Below are positions 1 through 5,127 of a DNA stretch of 6,690 nucleotides, one piece after another; within the stretch, counting starts at the first letter, position 1, and every line of letters begins with the position of its first letter. Source of the DNA: Thermotoga sp. (lineage in GTDB: Bacteria > Thermotogota > Thermotogae > B3-G13); the NCBI GenBank assembly GCA_003641555.1, contig QNAT01000071.1, forward strand, positions 1 to 6,690, in the 5' to 3' direction. The notes beneath the pieces were generated by a model. It was given only the letters and a program-made list of their open reading frames with translations, had not been told where the DNA came from and ran no database searches. Position numbers and translations under genes: made by a program.

Positions 1-8
1 TATTATTT

Positions 9-72
9 GGGGACAGAGATTTATTAATAAAAACCTCCAATCTGGTCTCTTATCTTCATTTTCTCTGTCCCC
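9..72. repeat. 11-bp inverted repeat GGGGACAGAGA with nested palindrome
   Basis: GGGGACAGAGA at 9-19 is matched by its exact reverse complement TCTCTGTCCCC at 62-72, leaving a 42-nt spacer. The spacer begins with a perfect 12-bp palindrome, TTTATTAATAAA, at 20-31. The paired arms and the GGGGACAG core resemble the ends of REP-like palindromic repeats mobilised by Y1 (RAYT-type) transposases, which is a recollection of that class and not a database match. The repeat sits just beyond the stop codon of the lamin-tail fragment, an intergenic position typical of such repeats. It could instead act as a terminator hairpin for minus-strand transcripts, but the 42-nt loop makes that weaker. Confidence 0.6.
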
Positions 73-96
73 TCCCTTCCCTTTTTATTAAATTAT

Positions 97-183
97 TTAC
101 CAACTCCAACTATCAACTAATTCTCCGCCATTATTTTTCAAATAAGCAGTATCTCCATCATTGTTCCATATAGGCGAGCCGCA
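97..183 (-). pseudogene. Severed C-terminal tail of a lamin-tail-domain (LTD) protein
   Basis: On the minus strand the last 28 codons before the TAA at 97-99 read CGSPIWNNDGDTAYLKNN followed by GGELVDSWSW. The pattern of W-N-N-x-G-D-T-A-Y-L, then a small turn, then LVDSxSx at the very end is characteristic of the final beta strands of lamin tail domains, which close many secreted archaeal proteins. A whole domain needs roughly 100 residues, so most of it is missing. The frame stays open upstream to an ATG at 232-234, but the residues encoded between about 184 and 234 do not look like an LTD. The simplest reading is that other DNA has replaced or interrupted the gene near 180-185. The assignment rests on motif recognition only. 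Confidence 0.55.
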
Positions 184-267
184 CTTCAGTAGCACGGAAT
201 ATAGAATAAAAATAACAGAGGCATTTCGCTCCATAGAGAAGAAGACTCTTTCGGGTATTGCTTTTTG

Positions 268-435
268 TCAGACCCAGCAATATAGCAAAACTTCGCTTTC
301 TCTCCCCCCGCTTATGTTCTGTGCATCCCTTGCGTGCAAGAGCCCTTCTCCACTTGTTACAATATCAGATAAGATTGAAAATATCGAAAAGAGCGAGGCA
401 TTAATGGAGGATGTTAGAGACTCCCTTTGACACAT
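268..435 (-). CDS. Possible 55-aa small protein, or broken gene with in-frame TGA
   Basis: An ATG at 433-435 lies four bases after GGAG and opens a 55-codon frame ending in TGA at 268-270. It overlaps the last 35 bases of the winged-helix gene. The product begins MCQRESLTSSINASLFSIFS and ends in EVLLYCWV, with a hydrophobic N-terminal third that could pack as a helix. No family is recognised. After the TGA the same frame stays open for 56 codons through an ATG at 232-234 into the lamin-tail remnant, so this may be one decayed reading frame split by a nonsense change. The opposite strand is also open across 161-430, which lowers confidence that either strand is coding. Confidence 0.25.
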   Translation of the reverse strand: MCQRESLTSSINASLFSIFSILSDIVTSGEGLLHARDAQNISGGRESEVLLYCWV

Positions 436-769
436 TATGCTCCAAATTTTTTAACCTATTTTTTCCTGCCTTTGAGAGTTTATACTCCATTGGAATTGGA
501 TAGTTTATATGTTTTCTCTCTGGGTTTGGAACAACAGAGAGATACCCATAATGTTTTAATCTTCTGATATGGGCTCTGTATGCTTCGTATGTTTTTATCC
601 CATGTTTCTTAAGATACTTCCTGTCAGAGTAATACCATGCATCTCTGATGGAAATATTGTCCAACGCATGATTTCTCAAAATTGTGTAAACATCGAACAG
701 TACAGCTTTCCATTTTTTATCAAAAATAGGCTTCGATGTTTTTTTCTCTGAGAATATATCATCAAGCAT
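401..769 (-). CDS. Winged-helix DNA-binding protein, 122 aa
   Basis: The protein has the look of a single winged-helix domain. A helical start at residues 18-34 (KKWKAVLFDVYTILRNH) precedes a helix-turn-helix-like stretch at about 50-75, where YEAYRAHIRRLKHYGYLSVV is the recognition helix and first wing strand. A wing with YKLSKAGKNRLKNL follows at 96-109; 'LSxAGxxxL' is the usual closing motif of archaeal wHTH regulators. I prefer the ATG at 767-769 over an upstream TTG at 794-796 because GAGGAAGGG (777-785) is correctly spaced for the ATG. It is the last well-supported gene of the left minus-strand cluster, and a TATA-like box at 807-813 may give it its own transcript. A role as transcriptional regulator, perhaps of its own operator repeats, is inferred. 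Confidence 0.7.
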   Translation of the reverse strand: MLDDIFSEKKTSKPIFDKKWKAVLFDVYTILRNHALDNISIRDAWYYSDRKYLKKHGIKTYEAYRAHIRRLKHYGYLSVVPNPERKHINYPIPMEYKLSKAGKNRLKNLEHNVSKGVSNILH

Positions 770-968
770 TTTCAAACCCTTCCTCAAATCTCTCAAAACT
801 TTTAGGTATAAAAGTTCTCAAGCCAGTTCTCAAATGAGAACGCCTTGGAATACTGGTTGGACAGGACACTGGCACACCAGGGGGAGGTGTGCCTCTCAAA
901 TGAGGGAAATGAGGGATAAGTGAGGAAGAATATATATGAAACATAGAATGTCTCACAATAACCATCAT
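762..968 (-). CDS. Doubtful 68-aa proline-rich ORF in operon register
   Basis: Position favours this frame. Its ATG (966-968) overlaps the upstream gene's TGA as ATGA, GGAGGGGG lies a few bases before it, and its own TGA (762-764) overlaps the start of the next gene by 8 nt. Composition argues against it. The product is rich in Pro, Ser, Arg and Phe, with near-repeats PHLRG and SHLRTG-LRT that merely reflect the TTGAGA DNA repeats, and it shows no recognisable fold. The same DNA carries a hairpin (871-893) and operator-like repeats. A second frame from an ATG at 988-990 also runs through the region. It may be a translated leader or a non-coding regulatory stretch. No function is assigned. Confidence 0.35.
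   Translation of the reverse strand: MMVIVRHSMFHIYSSSLIPHFPHLRGTPPPGVPVSCPTSIPRRSHLRTGLRTFIPKSFERFEEGFENA
803..841 (-). promoter_or_regulatory. TATA-like box with TTGAGAAC operator repeats before the winged-helix gene
   Basis: Read on the minus strand, TTTTATACC (TATA-like, 807-813 core) lies about 40 bases before the ATG at 769. Directly upstream are two copies of TGAGAAC at 12-bp spacing (814-820 and 826-832). The second is half of a near-perfect palindrome, GTTCTCA-AA-TGAGAAC, at 826-841. Two dyad half-sites one helical turn apart beside a TATA box are what a dimeric repressor site looks like. The adjacent winged-helix protein is the obvious candidate for autoregulation, but binding is inference. 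Confidence 0.5.
871..893. repeat. Perfect 8-bp stem-loop GGCACACC/GGTGTGCC
   Basis: GGCACACC (871-878) and GGTGTGCC (886-893) are exact inverted copies around a 7-nt loop. With six G:C pairs it is the strongest hairpin found in the window. It lies in the stretch between the helix-turn-helix gene and the winged-helix gene. It is not followed by a T run on the minus strand, so an ordinary terminator is unlikely. It could be an mRNA processing or stability element, or a protein-binding dyad. Confidence 0.6.
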
Positions 969-1495
969 ATCCCCCTCCTTCTATAATCATATTTTTTTAA
1001 TTCCTCCTCTTCTATTTTTTGGATTACATTTTGAATTATATCCTGCATCTCCTCTTCTATGGTTTTCCTAAATATCTTTACAGAATTATCTGCAAAATTA
1101 TCTCGTAATGCTTCCACTTCTTTTTCACATGCCTCAATTCTTTTCAACAGGCTGGCTACAAGGTTCTCTTCCACTTCCTTCAGAGAGGATAGATGCTTGT
1201 CTTTGCAATACTGGGAAAATACCAAGTTGACAATCGGAGCAGATAGGCCTGTCTCAATAACGCTCTCCACAATTCCTTTTCCTTCCTCAAATAGTGTGTA
1301 AAGTTTCTTGTAATCCTCTCCGCTCGGTGCTTTTTTTATTTCCTCTTGTCCCTCTTTTTTCTCCCATTGATCCCAGTACTTATCAATAGTTGCCCATGAT
1401 AGACCCAGAATCTCCGCTACTTCGTTCTTGTTTTTCCCCTGCTCCCTTAATAGATGGATTGTCTTTATTTTTTCCTTATCAATTTCTTCTGGCAT
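965..1495 (-). CDS. Helix-turn-helix protein with C-terminal coiled coil, 176 aa
   Basis: Residues 10-42 form a clear helix-turn-helix of the resolvase/terminase-small-subunit type: IKTIHLLREQGKNKNEVAEI is followed by LGLSWATIDKYW, with the expected 'EIAxxLGxSxxTVxxy' spacing. Residues 61-97 look like a second, diverged helical repeat (KKLYTLFEEGKGIVESVIET). From about 102 to 168 the sequence is strongly charged and heptad-like, rich in Glu and Lys, consistent with a coiled coil used for oligomerisation. The start at 1493-1495 has AGGTGG seven bases upstream and overlaps the end of the 210-aa gene by 17 nt, which implies translational coupling. It probably binds DNA as an oligomer; a regulator, a partition-type adaptor or a terminase small subunit are all possible. 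No terminase large subunit is present in the window. Confidence 0.7.
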   Translation of the reverse strand: MPEEIDKEKIKTIHLLREQGKNKNEVAEILGLSWATIDKYWDQWEKKEGQEEIKKAPSGEDYKKLYTLFEEGKGIVESVIETGLSAPIVNLVFSQYCKDKHLSSLKEVEENLVASLLKRIEACEKEVEALRDNFADNSVKIFRKTIEEEMQDIIQNVIQKIEEEELKKYDYRRRGI

Positions 1496-2111
1496 ATTTT
1501 ACCACCTTCTTTTTTGCATATTTCTTAAGTGTGAAAATAAAGTCCTCTCTATCTGTTGATGATGGCTCGATTATTTTAGATTGAAGTCGTCCAGTTCCTG
1601 AGAAACCACATAGCCATATCCGATATGGAGGAGGATATGCAAAGGATAAGCCTATTGCTTCACCCCATATGTCCCTCATTTCCTCTGAAATGGGAGGATG
1701 CAAAGAGAAGGTTTTGATGAGAAAGATCTCTGATGTATTTTGGGCAAGCAATGTTGGTCTCATCCGAACAATGATGTTATTCGTTATCTTAACATCTCTA
1801 TCTTTACACGGAACGCCATGGATTAAGCCTTGCCTGTACGCTCTTTTAAATTCTGCGAAGATAAGTCTGCCCCTTTCTAAAGCATAAGTATATTTTTCTT
1901 CAGGTTCATTCGGTGCTTTTCTTTTTAATGCTTTTAGAATTTCCCACTCATCTAAGGTTGTCTTTCTTGCGGAACGGTAAAAGTTTAAAGCAAACTCTCG
2001 AAATGCTTTATGTAGTTGAGCACCCAATTCTTGATTAATCGGGCTGGAGGAAAAAGGTTGGGGATAAACATCATGGACGAAGTCCTTGAGACTCACAATG
2101 ATTGCCCTCAT
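1479..2111 (-). CDS. Orphan 210-aa protein, first gene of the left cluster
   Basis: I do not recognise the family. The N-terminal half is helical and charged (residues 28-96, including AFREFALNFYRSARK and ALERGRLIFAEFKRAYRQGL). The middle has beta-strand-like stretches (NNIIVRMRPTLL at 111-122, EIFLIKTFSL at 128-137), followed by a conserved-looking PPYRIWLCGFSGTGRL at 161-176. The tail is basic (LKKYAKKKVVKYARR), which suits nucleic-acid contact. There are no membrane segments or signal peptide, so it is presumably cytoplasmic. The ATG at 2109-2111 follows GGAGGTG with good spacing, and a TATA-like box lies about 80 bases upstream. Its 3' end overlaps the helix-turn-helix gene, so the two products probably act together. 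No function is proposed. Confidence 0.75.
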   Translation of the reverse strand: MRAIIVSLKDFVHDVYPQPFSSSPINQELGAQLHKAFREFALNFYRSARKTTLDEWEILKALKRKAPNEPEEKYTYALERGRLIFAEFKRAYRQGLIHGVPCKDRDVKITNNIIVRMRPTLLAQNTSEIFLIKTFSLHPPISEEMRDIWGEAIGLSFAYPPPYRIWLCGFSGTGRLQSKIIEPSSTDREDFIFTLKKYAKKKVVKYARRN

Positions 2112-2205
2112 TTAACACCTCCTGAGGCAAAAATTAAAGGAAAACGAGACATAAATGTATAGACATTGACAGAAAATGCCTTTAAAGACAGTTTATATAA
2201 ATGCC
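2112..2205 (-). promoter_or_regulatory. Promoter and leader of the left minus-strand cluster
   Basis: The gap between the 72-aa ribbon-helix-helix gene and the 210-aa gene contains the best TATA box in the window, TTTATATAAA at 2192-2201. Transcription from it would start near 2170 and give a leader of about 60 nt ending in GGAGGTG (2114-2121 area) before the ATG. Within the leader, GGCATTT and CTGTC each occur twice (2169-2180 and 2187-2205 in plus-strand order), a possible operator duplication. The upstream gene ends at 2224, so this promoter separates the window's two minus-strand operons. Confidence 0.55.
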
Positions 2206-2223
2206 CTTCTATAAAATTGGTAT

Positions 2224-2442
2224 TCATCTGCGGTTCGCCTCCATTTTTTCTATCTCTTTAGAAATTTCATGCAGTTCGAAGGCAGTGATGAATTGCCCTT
2301 TTAGATAATCAAACAAAATTGCCCTCAACATATCGGATTTGTTTTGGTAACCCTCCTCAATACGGATTTTTTCAAGCGAATTCGCCATGATTTTTGGGAC
2401 GGCGCAGCCAATAACTACAATATCCTCTCTTAATTTACTCAT
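2224..2442 (-). CDS. Ribbon-helix-helix (CopG/Arc-like) protein, 72 aa
   Basis: The first 48 residues match a ribbon-helix-helix fold. A strand at 8-16 (IVVIGCAVP) would pair in a dimer and insert into the DNA major groove; helix A spans 17-29; a turn with G31 leads to NKSD, the usual helix-B cap, and helix B DMLRAILFDYL closes the core. A further 24-residue charged helix (ISKEIEKMEANRR) extends the C-terminus. The start codon overlaps the stop of the 731-aa ATPase gene as ATGA with GGAGGG upstream, so the two are co-translated. RHH proteins in this position are often copy-number or transcription repressors of plasmid replication genes, or antitoxins; no toxin-like partner lies beside it. The regulatory role is inferred. 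Confidence 0.75.
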   Translation of the reverse strand: MSKLREDIVVIGCAVPKIMANSLEKIRIEEGYQNKSDMLRAILFDYLKGQFITAFELHEISKEIEKMEANRR

Positions 2443-4634
2443 GGTAACCCTCCGAGTTTGTAATATCCAACCTTCAGCTCGATTATATCCCCTTGCTCAA
2501 CTAATTTTTTGAGATAAAATGAAAGCTCTTCTGAATCCATGTTTAATTTTTGCTTTATCGCATCATATTCTGCTGCCTTGTCATCGCTTTTATTCTGTAG
2601 CTCCCAGATAGTGTTTCTTATTGCTTCAATCTTGCTTTTCTGGTCTTGAGTATATTCTGTCATTTCTTCAATTCCGAGAGATTTCCTTGCCGTGTTGTCG
2701 AATATCAGCGTCTTTACAACTTTACCCTCAACACGTTCCTTTCGAACATTGATTCCCTCTGTAAAATCGAGCTCCTGCAAGTAATCCGTGAATCGATCTG
2801 ATGAAATGCCTCGAATGTCGTTCTCTTTTAATTTCTCTCTGTATCTCTGATATATCTCCATTTTAGGGAAATAAAAACATCCAGTAAACTCTCCTTTTCT
2901 CAGGATGTATGCCTCATTGCTTCTGTTTTCTGTGTAAATTTCAATCAATGTTTCCTTCAGCAGTTCAATCAAGAAGTTATCCGAATACAGTTGATCCTCT
3001 TCAGATTTTCTGATAAAGGCAGATTCTAACCCCGATAGTTGTTTTATCTCAAATGCTTTGCATACTTTGATGGCGATAAATAGCAATTCTTCGTTCCTTC
3101 CGAAAAATTTAGACAAAGTTTCTACCTCCTCTTTATTAAAATCTTGGATTATTTCTTCAAATAATTTTCTTCTAACTTCTATAATATTTTGTTTCCTTTG
3201 TTTCCCTTGTTGCTCTTGTTCCTTGTTTCCTGGCAATATTGCCTTATCTGCATTCGTTCCACTTTTTTCATTTCTTTGTGTAAAAACAGCGGAAAGCAAC
3301 GAAACAACGGCAACATCGGCAACAAGATTTTTTATATTCTCCATGTACCAAAAGAAGAGTTCTTCAAAGATGGGAAAGCCCAATTTTTCTTTGTATAAAT
3401 TCAATATTGGCAATGTATAATCCCTGCTTGCCCTCAATGGGATTGGCAATCCACGAGACTTTAGCGCTGACTCGATGGTTCCATGGATACTGCACGCTTT
3501 CCAGCCGAATACATCAAATATTTGTTCCTTAAAGCCGTTCCTGCTATCCCCTGATCTTATATATGGACTACCCCTCCTATAGCCCTGCCTAAATACTAAG
3601 TAAAGCTCGTTATCTCTCGACTGAGTTCTTACGTCAAACTCGTCGGCAAACAGCGTCAGGCCATATTTATGAGTCATCCGTGCGATTGCAGAAGGAGAGA
3701 TATTCCCAGCCATGAAGCCATGCCTTGATATAATAGAAAGCCCTTCTAGGAAGGCAGTTTTACCTCCCCCATATTTGGCTATAAAATAAAGATAAAAAAC
3801 AGCATCCAATGCTGGCAACAGCCAGCTCTGAAGCATTCCAATGGCAACAATACTGTAATAACTTTCATGCTCGATGTCATATAACACTTCGAGATAGTTT
3901 ACAATGTCATCAAAAATTTCCTCTGGCTTCTTTATTTCCAAATCGCCATTTATATACTGCTGGATGGATTCCTCTAAAGGCACCTTAAATAAAACTGTTT
4001 TGAGAGGAGGAGTCGAAGTGTCAAAAACAAACCTTTCACCGTTGATTTCAATGTAATGAATGTGTGTTTCCTTGTCATAGCTTGCTGTTGAGATTCCTCT
4101 TTTACCATCATAATTATAGAGATAGCGATAGCCGCCTAAAGGCTCTATCACCAAATCTCCAAAGACCCCACCATGCCCCTTTATAACATTATTTTGTTTC
4201 CCTTGTTGCTCTTGTTTCCTTTGTTCCTTGTTTCTCTGCAATACTGCATTTTCCTCTATTTTGTTGGATATCTCAGTTATTTGTGCCAATACGAAAGACT
4301 CATCGGCCCCATCCACACCACAATGAGTTATGATTTTGTTTGCGATTTCTTTTCTCTTTTTTTCATGCCGCCAAAATTTATCTTTCTCCTTGGTGGGGGG
4401 CAATTCTAATTTCCCTTTAACCAGATCCAAAAACCACAAATAGCCATTCCCATCGGGCATTACATAAAAATGAAAAGCATCATTGTCTTCCGTTCTCACA
4501 AACAAATCAAACATCGCAACATCTACCGCCTCGAAGTCATCGCAAATTTTGTCATTGAATTGCACCTTCTGATTTATCCTGCACTTCTCGAAGTGATTGC
4601 AATTTCCACACCTAAAAAATTTGTCAACGTTCAT
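2439..4634 (-). CDS. P-loop replication-type ATPase with zinc knuckle and C-terminal winged helix, 731 aa
   Basis: Domains in order. Residues 9-31 hold C9-x2-C12-x5-C18-x12-C31 followed by DDFE, a small zinc-binding knuckle. Residues 37-130 look like an orphan alpha/beta segment. Residues 155-245 form a beta-rich region. An ATPase core follows: Walker A AKYGGGKT (286-293), Walker B LTLFADEFD (326-334, catalytic D331-E332), and a likely arginine-finger region ALKSRGLPIPL (390-400). Residues 660-728 look like a C-terminal winged helix ending KVGYYKLGG. This resembles DUF927/D5-like or SF3-related helicases of plasmids and viruses. The first Walker A glycine is replaced by A286. No primase motifs are visible. 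Two low-complexity K/E/Q/G runs (136-147, 471-482) are encoded by 9-bp repeats. It overlaps genes on both sides by 4 nt. It probably acts in replication as a helicase or initiator; the exact family is uncertain. Confidence 0.7.
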   Translation of the reverse strand: MNVDKFFRCGNCNHFEKCRINQKVQFNDKICDDFEAVDVAMFDLFVRTEDNDAFHFYVMPDGNGYLWFLDLVKGKLELPPTKEKDKFWRHEKKRKEIANKIITHCGVDGADESFVLAQITEISNKIEENAVLQRNKEQRKQEQQGKQNNVIKGHGGVFGDLVIEPLGGYRYLYNYDGKRGISTASYDKETHIHYIEINGERFVFDTSTPPLKTVLFKVPLEESIQQYINGDLEIKKPEEIFDDIVNYLEVLYDIEHESYYSIVAIGMLQSWLLPALDAVFYLYFIAKYGGGKTAFLEGLSIISRHGFMAGNISPSAIARMTHKYGLTLFADEFDVRTQSRDNELYLVFRQGYRRGSPYIRSGDSRNGFKEQIFDVFGWKACSIHGTIESALKSRGLPIPLRASRDYTLPILNLYKEKLGFPIFEELFFWYMENIKNLVADVAVVSLLSAVFTQRNEKSGTNADKAILPGNKEQEQQGKQRKQNIIEVRRKLFEEIIQDFNKEEVETLSKFFGRNEELLFIAIKVCKAFEIKQLSGLESAFIRKSEEDQLYSDNFLIELLKETLIEIYTENRSNEAYILRKGEFTGCFYFPKMEIYQRYREKLKENDIRGISSDRFTDYLQELDFTEGINVRKERVEGKVVKTLIFDNTARKSLGIEEMTEYTQDQKSKIEAIRNTIWELQNKSDDKAAEYDAIKQKLNMDSEELSFYLKKLVEQGDIIELKVGYYKLGGLP
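3189..3224 (-). repeat. In-frame 9-bp repeat array, copy B (four units)
   Basis: Four 9-bp units encode KEQ-EQQ-GKQ-RKQ (residues 471-482 of the ATPase). A 24-nt block (3197-3220) is identical to 4193-4216 in copy A. The flanks are also alike: GCAATATTGC, a perfect 10-bp palindrome, lies on one side at 3233-3242, and AATATT lies on both sides of the array. The array falls between the ATPase core and the C-terminal region, where an insertion would be tolerated. Confidence 0.75.
4194..4229 (-). repeat. In-frame 9-bp repeat array, copy A (four units)
   Basis: Four 9-bp units encode KEQ-RKQ-EQQ-GKQ (residues 136-147 of the ATPase). They are the same four units as in copy B, but with RKQ moved from last to second. 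The neighbouring GCAATACTGC (4238-4247) matches the palindrome beside copy B with one change. The array sits in the linker between the N-terminal region and the beta-rich domain. Confidence 0.75.
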
Positions 4635-4843
4635 GGATGTCCCTCCCGTTCCCTGGGCTTGATCGCGACCACATATTGCAGGTTATAACTTCCGATTCCA
4701 TGTTTCGATTCAAAAACGATTAAGCCATTCCCAATTCCCAGAAGCCTTCCATATATGGTATGAACTCTTTGTCCGGGTTCTTGAATCACAAGTTTGACAG
4801 ATCGATTAATTAACTGCTCAAAACTTCTATTTTCGTTTGGCAT
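4631..4843 (-). CDS. Sm-like (LSm-type) small beta-barrel protein, 70 aa
   Basis: The length and strand pattern suit a single Sm/SH3-like barrel. A short N-terminal helix (SFEQLINRS, 7-15) leads into VKLVIQE, then VHTIYGRLLGIGNGLIVFES with the G-x-L-x-G-x-x-x-x-h-h-h pattern of an Sm1 motif, then IGSYNLQYVVAIKP as a weak Sm2-like final pair. The canonical 'RG' of Sm2 is absent, so it may be only an Sm-fold relative and not a uridine-binding LSm. The ATG at 4841-4843 follows GGAG, lies inside the 3' end of the 56-aa gene (34-nt overlap), and the stop overlaps the ATPase start as ATGA. That placement suggests co-production with the replication ATPase. It may bind RNA or single-stranded DNA. Confidence 0.55.
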   Translation of the reverse strand: MPNENRSFEQLINRSVKLVIQEPGQRVHTIYGRLLGIGNGLIVFESKHGIGSYNLQYVVAIKPREREGHP

Positions 4844-4980
4844 TTTCCACTCTCCTTCTCATTTTTCTTATTTTTTTCATTAATTTCCCTGAGTAATTCT
4901 AATACTCTATCTACTGCTTCATCTGGGCTATACTCGCTCTCTTTGTGCATTTTGTGTCCTGCGACTATTTCGCCCTTCAT
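4810..4980 (-). CDS. Small charged protein of unknown function, 56 aa
   Basis: This short frame fills the space between the GTG-started ribbon-helix-helix gene and the Sm-like gene. Its ATG (4978-4980) comes three bases after the preceding stop, with AAGGG upstream, and its TAA (4810-4812) lies 34 nt inside the Sm-like gene. The product begins MKGEIVAGHKMHKESEYSPD and contains an amphipathic Glu/Lys-rich helix (residues 19-43: DEAVDRVLELLREINEKNKK). The single cysteine is C47. No family is recognised. It could be a dimerisation or adaptor peptide for the neighbouring regulators. The unbroken operon spacing is the main argument that it is real. Confidence 0.55.
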   Translation of the reverse strand: MKGEIVAGHKMHKESEYSPDEAVDRVLELLREINEKNKKNEKESGKCQTKIEVLSS

Positions 4981-4983
4981 TTT

Positions 4984-5127
4984 TTACCCTTCTTTCCTTC
5001 TGAGGAACTCATCAAGTGCCCGCCGAATTATGCTAGAATAGGAGCAACAAATCCGGTTTCCTTCTTTCTTTAATTCGTCATACTGCCATTGTGGTATTAC
5101 AATGCTAATTTTCCTTTTTTTTGCCAC
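4984..5127 (-). CDS. Ribbon-helix-helix protein with GTG start, 47 aa
   Basis: The frame reads AKKRKISIVIPQWQYDELKK and continues to SYSSIIRRALDEFLRRK. It is a minimal ribbon-helix-helix: a basic arm, strand KISIVIP (residues 6-12), helix A QWQYDELKKEG, a turn containing the C26-C27 pair, and helix B SSIIRRALDEFL. The GTG at 5125-5127 is chosen because an in-frame TGA falls within the Shine-Dalgarno region just upstream and no ATG is available; a full GGAGGTGAT precedes it. It is the first gene of the replication operon and lies beside a divergent promoter, the usual place for a repressor that controls both directions. That role is inferred. Confidence 0.7.
   Translation of the reverse strand: MAKKRKISIVIPQWQYDELKKEGNRICCSYSSIIRRALDEFLRRKEG

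Noticed and set aside
268..270. TGA read as selenocysteine or other recoding
   Set aside because: No SECIS-like hairpin was recognised and the downstream part matches a severed lamin-tail protein, so gene decay is simpler.
256..282. TATTGCT/AGCAATA inverted repeat with a 13-nt loop
   Set aside because: Only 7 bp, A/T-rich and with a long loop; expected by chance in AT-rich DNA.
161..430. Plus-strand 89-aa open frame
   Set aside because: No ribosome binding site or promoter fits it, it runs antisense to the lamin-tail remnant and the small minus-strand frame, and the product resembles no known fold. Kept only as a reason for caution about the opposite strand.
802..990. Minus-strand 62-aa frame overlapping the end of the helix-turn-helix gene
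   Set aside because: It overlaps the 68-aa frame almost completely, has no better start signal, and its product is low-complexity aromatic and serine sequence.
3181..3243. CRISPR array or CRISPR-like repeats
   Set aside because: The repeats are 9-bp units without unique spacers and lie within a coding frame.
3058..3420. Plus-strand frames within the ATPase gene, here and at 4173-4409 and 4470-4688
   Set aside because: They are antisense shadows of the 731-aa gene, rich in Phe, Leu and Ser from reverse-read A/G-rich codons.
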